From: Clostridium_AD frigoriphilum | GTDB lineage: Bacteria; Bacillota; Clostridia; Clostridiales; Clostridiaceae | Assembly (NCBI RefSeq): GCF_036541405.1 | Contig: NZ_JAZHFS010000001.1 | Span: 441,868-505,867 of the forward strand | Reading direction: 5' to 3' | Length of the DNA stretch: 64,000 bases | Shown here: piece after piece, positions 7,095 through 16,444 of the stretch | How positions within the stretch are numbered: position 1 is the stretch's first letter | Layout: each line of letters starts with the position of its first letter | Notes under the pieces: model-generated | Seen by the model: only the letters and a program-made list of their open reading frames with translations | The model's database searches: none | What the model was told of the DNA's origin: nothing | Program-made: the position numbers and the translations under genes

Positions 7095-7217
7095 AATACT
7101 TGAGAAGTGGAATAAATTATCTTTATAAACAAATTTCGCTAATTTTTGCAAAAAAATAAATTTTAAGAAGGAATTATATATTTTATATCTAAATCTAGAT
7201 TAAGGGGGATGATGATT

Positions 7218-7622
7218 TTGAATATAATTGGAAGTTCTACAAATGGAGATACATATAGTTTACTTAAAAAAAGTATGGATGCTTCTGCGTTAAGAAGTAA
7301 AGTGAGTGCAAATAACATTGCAAATATTAATACAAAAAACTACAAAGGGCTTTACGTTACATTTGAGGAGACTTTAAAGGATAACATGGATGCAGATACA
7401 ATGAAAACAGATAATAGTAAAGATATTCAAGCCGGGAATAGTAATGGTCAAATTACAGTAAACAGAGATGAGAGTACTAGCGCAAGGCAGGATGGTAACA
7501 ACGTAGATATAGATCTTGAGATGACTAATCAAGCTGCAAATACCTTAATGTACGCTGCCCTTGTTAGTCAAGTTAATAGTAAGATTTCACTTACCAGTTA
7601 TGTTATAGGAGGAGGCAAATAA
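7218..7622 (+). CDS. flgB: Flagellar basal-body rod protein FlgB
   Basis: FlgB forms the proximal rod that joins the MS ring to the rest of the axle and is exported by the flagellar type III system. The N-terminal rod motif (SKVSANNIANINTKNYK) and the C-terminal helix of the axial family are present; ~134 residues is usual for FlgB. The TTG at 7218 is preferred because AAGGGGG ends 10 nt upstream; ATGs at 7209 and 7212 are in frame but lie too close to that site. It is the first gene of the long motility operon and is followed 4 nt later by flgC. Confidence 0.93.
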   Translation: MNIIGSSTNGDTYSLLKKSMDASALRSKVSANNIANINTKNYKGLYVTFEETLKDNMDADTMKTDNSKDIQAGNSNGQITVNRDESTSARQDGNNVDIDLEMTNQAANTLMYAALVSQVNSKISLTSYVIGGGK

Positions 7623-7626
7623 TATT

Positions 7627-8061
7627 ATGAATGATGCATTTATGGGGATGAGAATAAGTTCTAGTGGACTGGTAGCGGAAAGATTAAGGATGGATACAAT
7701 ATCATCTAATGTTGCGAATGCGACTACTACTAGAGGCGAAAACGGAAAACCATACATAAGAAAGATAGCTGTATTTCAAGAAAATTTACAACAAGAATTA
7801 GATAAAACTACGAGTACATATAAAACCAGTTTTAAAGGGGTTAAGGCTGTGGGAATAGAAAATGATCCGTCTGCTTTAAGGCGTGTCTATGACCCATCAC
7901 ACCCAGATGCTGATAAAGACGGGTATGTGAGTATGCCTAACGTAAATATTTTGAATGAAATGGCAGATATGATTGCATCTACAAGAGCATATGAGGCAAA
8001 TGTAAGTTCTATGACTGCTCAGAAAAGTATGTTTTCTAAAGCGTTAGAAATAGGTAAATAG
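7627..8061 (+). CDS. flgC: Flagellar basal-body rod protein FlgC
   Basis: This 144-residue proximal rod protein carries the axial signature at both ends: SSNVANATTTRGENGKPY near residue 28 and NILNEMADMIASTRAYEANV near the C-terminus. A middle DPSHPDADKDGYV segment is typical of FlgC. It is exported without a cleaved signal and assembles with FlgB, FlgF-like and FlgG proteins. The GGAGG at the end of flgB serves as its ribosome-binding site, consistent with coupled translation. Confidence 0.96.
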   Translation: MNDAFMGMRISSSGLVAERLRMDTISSNVANATTTRGENGKPYIRKIAVFQENLQQELDKTTSTYKTSFKGVKAVGIENDPSALRRVYDPSHPDADKDGYVSMPNVNILNEMADMIASTRAYEANVSSMTAQKSMFSKALEIGK

Positions 8062-8073
8062 GAGAGTGTTTTT

Positions 8074-8379
8074 ATGAACATTAATGCAAGTGCAAATGTA
8101 AGCAATACAGCGGTTCTTAATGATGTTAAAATGGATGCTGTTAATACTGAAAATTCAGGTACTAGTTTCTTGGATACATTAAAAGAAAAATTAGATGGAG
8201 TTAACGATAAACAAATTGAATCTGATGACCTCACTCAAAAGTTTATAAAGGGTGATGAAACAGATGTACAGAAGGTAATGTTATCTACAGCAGAAGCTAA
8301 ACTGTCTTTAGAAACCGCTGTACAAATTAGAAATAAACTTGTAGATGCCTATGATGTATTTAATAGGATGCAGATATAG
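8074..8379 (+). CDS. fliE: Hook-basal body adaptor FliE
   Basis: FliE links the MS ring to the rod and is among the first exported substrates. The 101-residue protein has a variable N-terminus and the conserved C-terminal helices (FLDTLKEKLDGVNDKQ; VQKVMLSTAEAKLSLETAVQ; IRNKLVDAYDVFNRMQI). The length is normal. AGGAGAG lies upstream of its ATG. Position between flgC and fliF is the standard Gram-positive order. Confidence 0.95.
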   Translation: MNINASANVSNTAVLNDVKMDAVNTENSGTSFLDTLKEKLDGVNDKQIESDDLTQKFIKGDETDVQKVMLSTAEAKLSLETAVQIRNKLVDAYDVFNRMQI

Positions 8380-8394
8380 GAAGGGAGCTAGAAT

Positions 8395-9951
8395 ATGAGC
8401 AAGCTACTTGAAGTGAGAAATAAGTTCTCGCAAAGTTGGGGTAACTTAAGCAAAAATAAAAAAATAGCTTATAGCATACTTGTGGGAGTAATATTAATAG
8501 CAATTATCTCTTTTATAGTAGCATCATCGCAAACTAAATATGCTGCGTTATATTCAAATTTGTCAACAGAAGATTCGGGGGCAATTGTTGCACAGCTAAA
8601 AACTGATAAAGTTAGCTATAAGGTAAGTGGGACTAGTATATTAGTACCTAAAGATCAGATTGATAGCCTTAGAATGACGCTTGCGTCAGAGGTTAAACTT
8701 ACGGATGGAAGTAAGGGATTTGAGCTTTTTGATAGTAGTAAAATGGCACCTACTGATACAGAAACTAAAATTATGTATCAAAGGGCATTGTCTGGTGAGA
8801 TTGAAAGAGCTATAAAGTCTTTCCCAGAAGTAGAAGGGGCTAAGGTTAATTTGGTTATGCCAGAAAGTACTGCTTTTGTTAAAGAAACCGATCCAGCTAC
8901 AGCATCAGTTGTATTAAAACTTAAATCAGGAACTAAACTTACAGATGAGCAGGTAAAGGCAATAGTTTCATTATTAACTGGGGCTGTGCAGAATCTTCCA
9001 AAGGAAAATGTGAGTATAGTCTCTGATGACTTTAAACTTCTAACTGAAGGATTATACGACAAGGAAAAGAAGACATTAACTGACTCTACCGATGATCAAC
9101 AAGCGCTTCAAGCACAAATTGAGAAGAATATGGAAGAGAAGATAATGAAAGTACTTGAGCCTGTATATAAAGATGGAGTGAAGGTATCTGTTAATTCAGA
9201 GCTTGATTTTGATGCGCTTACAAGAAAATCCACAACATATGGTAAAACGGGAGCAGTCGTAAGTTCGCATGATACTGAGACATGGAATGGAGGCACTAGT
9301 ACTGGTTTATCAACTAGTCCAGTGGATAATGCTACGCAAAATACATCACCGACAACTACTAAAGATGGAAACATTGTGGTAAAAGATAGTACAAAAAATT
9401 ATGACGTTTCACAAACTGTTGACGATGTAGTGAAGGCACCTGGAGCAATTAAGAAACTTACTACTTCGGTAGTACTTGATGGTAATTTGGATGCAGCTAC
9501 TAAGACTTCTGTAAATAATTTAGTTGCTCAAGCTATTGGATACTCTGGAGCTAGAGGAGACACTATAAGTATAGAAGGTTTGTACTTTAATACGGCGGCT
9601 AAAAAAGCTGCTCAGCAAGCACTACTCGATATAGCAAATGCAGATAAGGCGGCAGCATCTAAAATATTATATACTCGTATTGCAATAGGCGCTTTAGCTA
9701 TTTTAATATTTATTATAGTAATATTTGTAATTCGTAGGTCGAAAAAGAAGGAAGAAATAACTCCGGAGGGCATTGACATGATGATTGGAGATGCAATTCC
9801 TCCAAAGCAGGAAGAAATCTTTCCACCTATTGAATTTGAATCTAAGGATAAAAAATCTAGTATGGAGAATCAAGTTAAAAAATATGCTGCAGATAAACCA
9901 GAACAAGTTGCAGATATAATTAAGTCTTGGCTGACAGAAGATGAGAGGTGA
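8395..9951 (+). CDS. fliF: Flagellar MS-ring protein FliF
   Basis: FliF forms the membrane ring on which the motor and export gate are built. The 518-residue protein has a membrane segment at ~24-44, the two ring-building YscJ-like domains (with EGAKVNLVMPES), a long low-complexity periplasmic-side insert around 290-330, a second membrane segment at ~427-446 and a cytoplasmic tail ending in an acidic, Trp-containing motif (DIIKSWLTEDER) that binds FliG. The length is typical. AAGGGAG precedes the ATG. Confidence 0.97.
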   Translation: MSKLLEVRNKFSQSWGNLSKNKKIAYSILVGVILIAIISFIVASSQTKYAALYSNLSTEDSGAIVAQLKTDKVSYKVSGTSILVPKDQIDSLRMTLASEVKLTDGSKGFELFDSSKMAPTDTETKIMYQRALSGEIERAIKSFPEVEGAKVNLVMPESTAFVKETDPATASVVLKLKSGTKLTDEQVKAIVSLLTGAVQNLPKENVSIVSDDFKLLTEGLYDKEKKTLTDSTDDQQALQAQIEKNMEEKIMKVLEPVYKDGVKVSVNSELDFDALTRKSTTYGKTGAVVSSHDTETWNGGTSTGLSTSPVDNATQNTSPTTTKDGNIVVKDSTKNYDVSQTVDDVVKAPGAIKKLTTSVVLDGNLDAATKTSVNNLVAQAIGYSGARGDTISIEGLYFNTAAKKAAQQALLDIANADKAAASKILYTRIAIGALAILIFIIVIFVIRRSKKKEEITPEGIDMMIGDAIPPKQEEIFPPIEFESKDKKSSMENQVKKYAADKPEQVADIIKSWLTEDER

Positions 9952-9957
9952 TAAGTA

Positions 9958-10971
9958 GTGGCTAAAGGTGAAAAACTTTCGGGAATTCAAAAAGCAGCTA
10001 TATTATTTATAACTTTAGGGCCGGACGCATCATCGGGTATAATAAAAAAATTGCCGGAGAAAGATATACAAAAAATAACTTATGAGATTGCAAATATTAC
10101 TTCAGTTAAACCAGAACTTAGGAAGTCAATTTTAGATGAATTTATGGAAATGAATAAAGCTAAGGATTTTCTTTTAGAAGGTGGAATTGAATATGCAAAA
10201 AATTTGTTATCAAAGGCACTTGGTTCGCAAAGAGCAAAGGAAATTTTAGATAAGGTTATGGAAGAAACTCAACAATATAGACCATTTGCAATAGCTAGGA
10301 AGGCAGATGCTCATCAACTTTTAAATGTTATAGCAAATGAACATCCGCAAACAATAGCACTTATTATGTGTTATATGCAGTCGGATAAGGCTGCTCAGAT
10401 AATGGCAGAGTTACCACTAGATTTACAAAGTGAAGTATCTTATAGAATTGCAACTATGAGTAGTATTTCGCCTATGGTTATAAAAGAAATTGAAAAAGTT
10501 TTAAATGGTAAATTATCTTCTGTAATTAGAACAGATAGTGCTGTAATTGGTGGAATAGAATCTCTAGTTGAAATTCTAAACCAAGTTGATAGAACTACAG
10601 AAAAGAATATTACGGAAGGTCTTGAAAGAGAAGATGCAGAACTTGCAGAAAAAATTAAAGAATCTATGTTTGTATTTGAAGATATTATTACATTGGATGA
10701 TGTTTCAATACAAAGAACATTAAGAGAAATAGATACTAAAGATTTATCTCTTGCATTAAAAGGATGTTCAGAAGAAGTTGCAAACACTATATTCAAGAAT
10801 CAATCTAAGAGAGCCGCAGCATCTTTGAAAGAAGATATGGAATTCCTTGGACCAGTAAGACTTATGGATGTAGAGAAAGCACAACAAAAAATTGTTGGTA
10901 TTTTGAGACGTTTAGATGAAGCTGGCGAAATTGTTCTTTCAAGAGGCGGTGAGGAATCGATTGTCATTTAA
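9958..10971 (+). CDS. fliG: Flagellar rotor switch protein FliG
   Basis: FliG sits on the cytoplasmic face of the MS ring, transmits stator torque and sets rotation direction with FliM/FliN. The 337 residues match the family. The N-domain (SGIQKAAILFITLGPDASS) binds FliF, the middle domain has the EHPQTIALIM motif, and the C-domain has the charged torque helix ending in FLGPVRLMDVEKAQQKI. GTG is the start, after GAGAGGTGA at the fliF end. Its 3' end overlaps fliH by 11 nt. Confidence 0.97.
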   Translation: MAKGEKLSGIQKAAILFITLGPDASSGIIKKLPEKDIQKITYEIANITSVKPELRKSILDEFMEMNKAKDFLLEGGIEYAKNLLSKALGSQRAKEILDKVMEETQQYRPFAIARKADAHQLLNVIANEHPQTIALIMCYMQSDKAAQIMAELPLDLQSEVSYRIATMSSISPMVIKEIEKVLNGKLSSVIRTDSAVIGGIESLVEILNQVDRTTEKNITEGLEREDAELAEKIKESMFVFEDIITLDDVSIQRTLREIDTKDLSLALKGCSEEVANTIFKNQSKRAAASLKEDMEFLGPVRLMDVEKAQQKIVGILRRLDEAGEIVLSRGGEESIVI

Positions 10972-11707
10972 TGTGATAAAAAATTCAAATGTCATAAAGC
11001 AGGGTGAGGAAGAAATAAGCACCCATTTAAGTGCAAAACCTTTACCCAAAATTACAGATGAGCAGCAAGTCGTTAAAAATGCTAATATGGAAAGTTATGA
11101 AACACTTGCTAGCAATATCCTGCAAAATGCAAGACACGAAAGTGAGAAAATAATTTCAAAATCTATCATTGATGCTGCAGAGGCGAAAATTGGAGCGGTT
11201 AAAGAAGGTCTTGAACAAGGGAATAAAGAAGGGTATGAAAATGGGTATAATGAAGCAATTAGCGGTGCAACGCAGGAGGCAAATGAAGTGCGGGCACAAG
11301 CAGATGATATGTTAAAGCTTTCAAAATCTAAGTATGATGAATTCTTGATAGAGAAAGAAAAACATATAAAAGATCTAATTGTAAGTATAGCTGAGAACAT
11401 ATTAAAAAAAGAAGTAAAAGAGCCAGATGCAATAAATGAGATGATATTTAATACCCTAAAAGCTGAAAGAAATATAAAATTATATATTATAAAAACTAAT
11501 AACACTCATTTTGATACTGTTAAGGGTCAAGTTGAAAGTTGGAAAGGTAAACTTGCATTTCAGGGTGATATATTTGTAATAGAGGATAATTTCTTAGAGG
11601 ATGGAACCGCTGTTATAGAAAAAGAAACAGGTAAAAGTATTGTAAGTATATCTTATGGTATAGAAAAAATAGTTGAAATGTTTAAGGAAGAGCAATTACA
11701 AGTATAA
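10961..11707 (+). CDS. fliH: Flagellar export ATPase regulator FliH
   Basis: FliH holds the FliI ATPase and brings it to the export gate. The TTG at 10961 is chosen because GAGGCGGTGAGG lies upstream inside fliG; the open frame further upstream is only fliG sequence in another phase. The 248 residues begin MSFNVIKNSNVIKQG. A long central coiled coil with Gly spacing (EGLEQGNKEGYENGYNEAI) and the C-terminal V-ATPase-E-like domain (LIVSIAENILKKEV) are typical. Sequence conservation in the family is low, so the call also rests on its place between fliG and fliI. Confidence 0.9.
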   Translation: MSFNVIKNSNVIKQGEEEISTHLSAKPLPKITDEQQVVKNANMESYETLASNILQNARHESEKIISKSIIDAAEAKIGAVKEGLEQGNKEGYENGYNEAISGATQEANEVRAQADDMLKLSKSKYDEFLIEKEKHIKDLIVSIAENILKKEVKEPDAINEMIFNTLKAERNIKLYIIKTNNTHFDTVKGQVESWKGKLAFQGDIFVIEDNFLEDGTAVIEKETGKSIVSISYGIEKIVEMFKEEQLQV

Positions 11708-11724
11708 AGAGGGTGAATGATTTT

Positions 11725-13032
11725 ATGGTATCTCTAAATTTTGAGTATTTAATGAAAAAGATTCCTGATATTAACTACACTTACTGCGAGGGTGTGGTGA
11801 AAAATGTTATAGGACTTACAATTGAGGTACAGGGAATAACAGCATTTGTAGGTGAAGTATGTAATATTTATAATATATCAAACGAAGAGATACCCTGCGA
11901 AGTTGTTGGTTTTCGTGAGAAGGACGTAATACTCATGCCACTTGGGGAACTCGTAGGTATATCACCCGGATGTCGAGTAGTGCCAACTGGAAATCCACTT
12001 AGTGTTAAATGCTCAGATGAATTATTTGGAAAGGTTCTAGATGGATTAGGAAATCCATTAAATGGTGATGAAATTACTAAGTACACAGCATATTCTTTAA
12101 ATGCATCTCCTCCAGATCCTTTAAAGAGACGTAGAATAAAAGAAATTCTGCCTACTGGAGTTAGGGCAATTGATGGCTTTTTAACTTGTGGAGAAGGTCA
12201 GAGAGTTGGTATATTTGCAGGCAGTGGAGTAGGTAAAAGTACGACTCTTGGAATGCTTGCAAGAGGGGCAAAAGCAGATGTAAATGTTATTGCACTTATT
12301 GGTGAAAGAGGACGTGAAGTTCGTGATTTCCTAGAAAAGGATTTAGGCGATGAGGGAATGAAAAAATCAATTATAGTATGTGCAACCTCCGATAAAGCAG
12401 CCCTTGTAAGATTAAAGGGTGCATTTACGGCTACAGCTATTGCTGAATACTTTAGGGATCAAGGTAAAAAAGTAATTCTAATGATGGATTCAGTAACCAG
12501 GTTCGCTATGGCACAAAGGGAAATTGGACTAGCTATTGGGGAACCTCCAGCAAGTAAAGGATATACTCCGTCAGTATTTGCAATGTTACCTAAGTTAATG
12601 GAACGCAGTGGAATGTCTGATAAAGGATCTATTACAGCTTTTTATACAGTGCTTGTAGATGGTGATGATTTCAATGAGCCAATAGCAGATGCAGTACGTG
12701 GAATACTTGATGGTCACATAGTTTTATCAAGAGCACTTGCTGGTAAAAATCATTACCCTGCCATTGATGTCTTAAATAGCGTTAGTAGATTGATGTCTGA
12801 AATCACTACGCCTGAGCATAAAAAGGCTGCGTCCCTTGCAAGAGACTTAATGGCAACTTATAAGGATTCTGAGGATCTAATAAATATTGGTGCTTATGTA
12901 AAGGGAAGTAGTGAAAAAATTGATAATGCAATTAAGTATAATGATAGTATAGAGGCTTTTTTAAAGCAGGATACAAATGAAAATACTGATATTAATGTTA
13001 GTTTAAGTGTACTCCAAAATATGTTTGAATAG
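11725..13032 (+). CDS. fliI: Flagellum-specific export ATPase FliI
   Basis: FliI hydrolyses ATP to help unfold and deliver export substrates. The P-loop GSGVGKST is near residue 166. The Walker B strand KKVILMMDSVTRFAMAQREIG and the PPASKGYTPSVFAMLPKLMERSG block are hallmarks of FliI/YscN. The length (435) is usual. ATG 11725 is preferred to an in-frame GTG at 11713 because AAAGAGGGTGA ends about 9 nt before it and overlaps the GTG. It is followed by fliJ, its stalk partner. Confidence 0.97.
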   Translation: MVSLNFEYLMKKIPDINYTYCEGVVKNVIGLTIEVQGITAFVGEVCNIYNISNEEIPCEVVGFREKDVILMPLGELVGISPGCRVVPTGNPLSVKCSDELFGKVLDGLGNPLNGDEITKYTAYSLNASPPDPLKRRRIKEILPTGVRAIDGFLTCGEGQRVGIFAGSGVGKSTTLGMLARGAKADVNVIALIGERGREVRDFLEKDLGDEGMKKSIIVCATSDKAALVRLKGAFTATAIAEYFRDQGKKVILMMDSVTRFAMAQREIGLAIGEPPASKGYTPSVFAMLPKLMERSGMSDKGSITAFYTVLVDGDDFNEPIADAVRGILDGHIVLSRALAGKNHYPAIDVLNSVSRLMSEITTPEHKKAASLARDLMATYKDSEDLINIGAYVKGSSEKIDNAIKYNDSIEAFLKQDTNENTDINVSLSVLQNMFE

Positions 13033-13083
13033 GTGTTTCAAGTGAGTCTCTTGGAGAATATTTTTATGAGAGGAGGTTTTATA

Positions 13084-13536
13084 TTGGGCGATGCATATAA
13101 GTTCAGACTTCAAAAACTTCTTGATATTAGACAAGATTTTGAAGATAAAAGTAAGCTTGAGTTTAAAGAGGCACAAAGGGAAAAAAACATTGTTGAAAAT
13201 GAGCTGAATAATTTAAAGGAAACTTATAAGACACATAGAAATATAGATGCATATGAATCAATTATAAAACAAAAAATTAAACAAAATTATTTAAATGCGC
13301 TAAACTATGCAATAGATAAAAGTACAATAGTATTTGAGGATAAAGGCAAGATATTAGATAAAAAAAGAGAAGAATTGAAACAATGTCAAGTTGAAAAAAA
13401 GACTGTTGAAATTTTGAAAGAAAAGCAGAAGATTGCGTTTTTGAAAGAACAAAATTTAATAGAGCAAAAGAGTAATGATGAGTTTGCGCTTTTTGCTTTT
13501 ATTAGAAATAATACAATGATTCATGGAAATAAATAG
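13084..13536 (+). CDS. fliJ: Flagellar export chaperone FliJ
   Basis: FliJ is a small coiled-coil protein that inserts in the FliI ring and connects it to FlhA. The TTG at 13084 has AGAGGAGGT just upstream and gives a 150-residue product starting MGDAYKFRLQKLLDIRQ, the usual FliJ N-terminus. An earlier in-frame start at 13033 would add 17 residues unlike the family. The whole protein is a highly charged helical hairpin rich in Lys, Glu and Gln. Family sequence conservation is weak; position between fliI and fliK supports the call. Confidence 0.88.
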   Translation: MGDAYKFRLQKLLDIRQDFEDKSKLEFKEAQREKNIVENELNNLKETYKTHRNIDAYESIIKQKIKQNYLNALNYAIDKSTIVFEDKGKILDKKREELKQCQVEKKTVEILKEKQKIAFLKEQNLIEQKSNDEFALFAFIRNNTMIHGNK

Positions 13537-13592
13537 ACTTATATATTAATGGTTATTTATTTCCACATATGTTATTAAAGGAGGTGAGAAAA

Positions 13593-15206
13593 GTGAATGT
13601 AAATAATAATGTAATAAATTATAATAATACTCCTACTAAAGTTGATACGCCAAAACAACCAGCTAGAAAAGAAGAATTTAAAAAAGCCTTAGATGATCAA
13701 ACACTAAAATCTAAGAGTTTACCAAATGATGATGTTAAAAAAACAAATGGCAAAGAAGAAAACTTGGATGAAACAAATAACGAAAATCAGAAGGATGATG
13801 TTAGTAAAACTACAGTAGAAGGAGATACAACAAAGCCTTTAGATGATGTTGCTACTGGTGACAAGGTAAGTGCAGAGATAAACAATGTTGTAGACAAGTC
13901 TGTTGATCCACTAAAACAAAATATTGAGGAATTGCCCAAAAATATAGTAGTTGATGCTGACGCTAGTGATAAGGTAAGTGCAGATATAAACAGCACTATA
14001 GAAAAAACAATTAAAACACTAAATCAAAACATTAAGGAATTGCCAAAAAATTCGGTAGAAAGTGTTGGTATTAAGATAAACAATACTTTAAAGAAAATTA
14101 TTGATTTATTAAAGCAAAATATTAAGACTACTTCAGGAGAATCAGCAAGTACCGAAAAAACAACTGATCAAATGGCACAAATTGAGCAGTTATTACAATC
14201 TTTAACTGTTATGATTCAAAGTACTGATAAAACTACAACTACTAAAACTTCGGGAACTGAACTTTCTTCTATTAATATAGAAGAATTAGTAGGTGCAGAA
14301 AAATTGACACCTGAAACAAAAAGTAATTTGAAAAATAATCTTAGTGAAATATTATCATTACTACAAAATTCAAAAGAAAATACTAAAGTGACGCCCGAAA
14401 TGCTAGGTATGCTTCAAAAGCTAACTACTCAGGTTAAGGATATAAAATCAGATTTGAATTTATTAAAAGTACCCACTCCTGAAACTAACAGCGATAATAG
14501 TGATGAAAAATCAATAAAAGACAATTTAATAAAAAGGGTGAAGTCGCAAAACATAAAGTCAACTTCTGAAAGTATTTCTAAAAATCAAAATCAGGGTTCA
14601 AGTGATAATAAAAAAGACAATAAATCTTCTGGGAATAGTTCTTCAGAGGACAACTTTCTTAATAAGTTGCTAAGTGGAGACAAGGATGATGTGAAAATAT
14701 CAAAAGCGGTTAACTTTATGAATCAATTTCAAACGGTTAAGACTTCAGAAGCATCCAAAGTACTAAGTACAAATTTAGTAGTTGATAAAAACAATTTTGA
14801 GGCTGATGTAATTAAATCTGTAAAATTCATGGAAATTAACAATATAAGGGATTTAACAGTGAAAATGAATCCTAGGGAACTTGGAGAAATTACAATAAAA
14901 CTTACTATGGAAAGTGGAATTATGAAGGCTAGTATATTAGCTCAAAATAAAGAAACTTATAACTTATTAAATAGTAACGTTCAGGACATTCAAGATAGAT
15001 TAAAAAATATGGACATTAAAATTCAAAGCTTAGATATAAATGTATATGAGGATTCCACCTTTTTTAACAAGAACTCTAGTGGAAACAATAACAATAATAA
15101 TGGGAAACAAGATAAGAACTCAAAAACGAATGTGGATATAGACGATGATGTTGCGATAAGCAGTAACTATGTTAAAGAAGATAATCAAGTAAATAAGTTT
15201 GTTTAG
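13593..15206 (+). CDS. fliK: Hook-length control protein FliK
   Basis: FliK measures hook length and switches export from hook to filament. The GTG at 13593 follows AAAGGAGGTGAGAAAA. The 537-residue protein has a long, low-complexity Lys/Asp/Asn/Ser-rich N-terminal ruler region and a C-terminal Flg_hook domain (LTVKMNPRELGEITIKL; QNVQ-like DIQDRLKNMDIKIQSLDINV). Residues ~85-180 hold three related ~45-residue units (DKVSAEINN...LKQNIEELPKN), an internal duplication that lengthens the ruler. The C-terminus ends in an Asn-rich tail. Confidence 0.9.
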   Translation: MNVNNNVINYNNTPTKVDTPKQPARKEEFKKALDDQTLKSKSLPNDDVKKTNGKEENLDETNNENQKDDVSKTTVEGDTTKPLDDVATGDKVSAEINNVVDKSVDPLKQNIEELPKNIVVDADASDKVSADINSTIEKTIKTLNQNIKELPKNSVESVGIKINNTLKKIIDLLKQNIKTTSGESASTEKTTDQMAQIEQLLQSLTVMIQSTDKTTTTKTSGTELSSINIEELVGAEKLTPETKSNLKNNLSEILSLLQNSKENTKVTPEMLGMLQKLTTQVKDIKSDLNLLKVPTPETNSDNSDEKSIKDNLIKRVKSQNIKSTSESISKNQNQGSSDNKKDNKSSGNSSSEDNFLNKLLSGDKDDVKISKAVNFMNQFQTVKTSEASKVLSTNLVVDKNNFEADVIKSVKFMEINNIRDLTVKMNPRELGEITIKLTMESGIMKASILAQNKETYNLLNSNVQDIQDRLKNMDIKIQSLDINVYEDSTFFNKNSSGNNNNNNGKQDKNSKTNVDIDDDVAISSNYVKEDNQVNKFV

Positions 15207-15247
15207 TTATGCATAGATAAAAATCAATATTTAAGGGGGGATATAAG

Positions 15248-15931
15248 ATGGCAACTGATGTTACATCGGCTTCAAACACAAAAGTACTAACAAGCGCAGA
15301 ACAAGCAGCTTTATCTAGAGCAACAACCAGAGGGACTGCAATTGTAAAGAAAGGCACAGCGATGGACCAAAATTCTTTCCTTAAAATACTTTCGGCCGAA
15401 CTTACTAACCAAGACCCGACGGCGGCTAAAGATGGTACAGAATTTGTAGCTCAAATGGCACAATTTGCGTCACTAGAACAAATGTCAAATTTAAATAGCA
15501 ATATTACTTTTTCAAACTCAACTTCGCTAGTAGGAAAGATGGTAGCTTTTGAGAGTTATGATGATAAAGGAGTTCAATATGGGGGAACTGTTCAGGCAGT
15601 TTATAAGGAGTCAGGTAAAACTTACATGGCAGTGCAATTACCGGATGGTACTACAAAGGATTTCCCAGCTGACACTTTATCAGATGTTATAGATGTATCA
15701 AACGCTACATCAAATTATTTAAATAATAATACAGTATTTTCAGCTGCTATAAATCTAATGGGTAAACAAGTTACAACAAGCGCGATAGGTGATGCTAAAG
15801 TAGCATATACAGGAACTGTTAAAAGTGTTGCTAAAACTACAACGGGAATTAATTTAACTATTTCTTATCAAGAAAATAGTAAGGAAGTAACTAAGGATGT
15901 AAGTTATGATGACATTTCAAAAGTAGGATAA
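15248..15931 (+). CDS. flgD: Hook-capping (scaffold) protein FlgD
   Basis: FlgD caps the growing hook and guides FlgE assembly; it is lost when the hook is finished. The N-terminal conserved block (FLKILSAELTNQDPT, then EFVAQMAQFASLEQM) is clear near residues 44-80. The remainder is two beta-rich domains (SLVGKMVAF; GTVKSVAKTTTGINLTI), as expected for the FlgD tudor/FnIII-like region. At 227 residues it is within the usual range. AAGGGGGGA precedes the ATG. Confidence 0.95.
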   Translation: MATDVTSASNTKVLTSAEQAALSRATTRGTAIVKKGTAMDQNSFLKILSAELTNQDPTAAKDGTEFVAQMAQFASLEQMSNLNSNITFSNSTSLVGKMVAFESYDDKGVQYGGTVQAVYKESGKTYMAVQLPDGTTKDFPADTLSDVIDVSNATSNYLNNNTVFSAAINLMGKQVTTSAIGDAKVAYTGTVKSVAKTTTGINLTISYQENSKEVTKDVSYDDISKVG

Positions 15932-15967
15932 AAAGGTAATTAATTAAGATAGTAAGGTGATGTTTAT

Positions 15968-16369
15968 ATGTCCTATAGAGTGGTAAACGGCAAATTATAC
16001 TCAACGGCAAATTTTCCTGATTATTCAGGTGTTGGTTTACAAAATAAAAGTGATCAAGTTAATAAAGATCAAAATAGTTTTAATAAAGTCTTAGATAAAC
16101 AGATAAAAAAAGAAGAATGTTTTACCATATCATCTCATGCAGCACAAAGGCTTAATAGTAGAAATATAAACTTAGATGATGCTGATAGGAAGAAGATTAA
16201 TGAAGGAATAAATATGGCAGACAGCAAAGGTTCTAAACAATCCTTAATACTATATAAAGATATGGCTTTGATTACAAGTATTAAAAATAGAACTGTAATT
16301 ACAGCAATGGATAAAAATCAAAGCACAGGAAATGTAATAACAAATATAGATAGTGTAGTTATGATATAA
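15968..16369 (+). CDS. TIGR02530-type flagellar operon protein
   Basis: This 133-residue protein matches a small family found between flgD and flgE in Gram-positive flagellar operons. The core is SSHAAQRLNSRNINLDDADRKKI, followed by KGSKQSLILYKDMALITSI and NRTVITAMD. It has no signal peptide or membrane part. Its biochemical role is not established; its constant place next to flgE suggests hook assembly. The start ATG follows AAGGTGATG. Confidence 0.88.
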   Translation: MSYRVVNGKLYSTANFPDYSGVGLQNKSDQVNKDQNSFNKVLDKQIKKEECFTISSHAAQRLNSRNINLDDADRKKINEGINMADSKGSKQSLILYKDMALITSIKNRTVITAMDKNQSTGNVITNIDSVVMI

Positions 16370-16444
16370 GCTGGACCTTATAGGGAGCTTAACTTTGTGG
16401 AATGACGGAAGCAAAGTGTTTACTAAAAAAATGGGGGTAATATT

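Larger units (their letters stand above)
6585..7217. other. AT-rich intergenic region before motility operon
   Basis: About 630 bp without a convincing gene. It contains the palindromes at 6602 and 6710, an exact 13-nt direct repeat ATACCAATTAATA at 6881 and 6963, a sigma-D-like site at 6836 and a sigma-A-like site at 7066. There is no GC-rich fold of the c-di-GMP riboswitch type, although such switches precede flagellar operons in some clostridia. Confidence 0.7.

Noticed and set aside
6761..7200. c-di-GMP riboswitch before flgB
   Set aside because: Such switches are known before flagellar operons in clostridia, but the region is uniformly AT-rich and has none of the conserved GC-rich core.
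8778..9374. Minus-strand frames inside fliF
   Set aside because: The plus strand is a full-length FliF; these frames have no start signals or conserved motifs.
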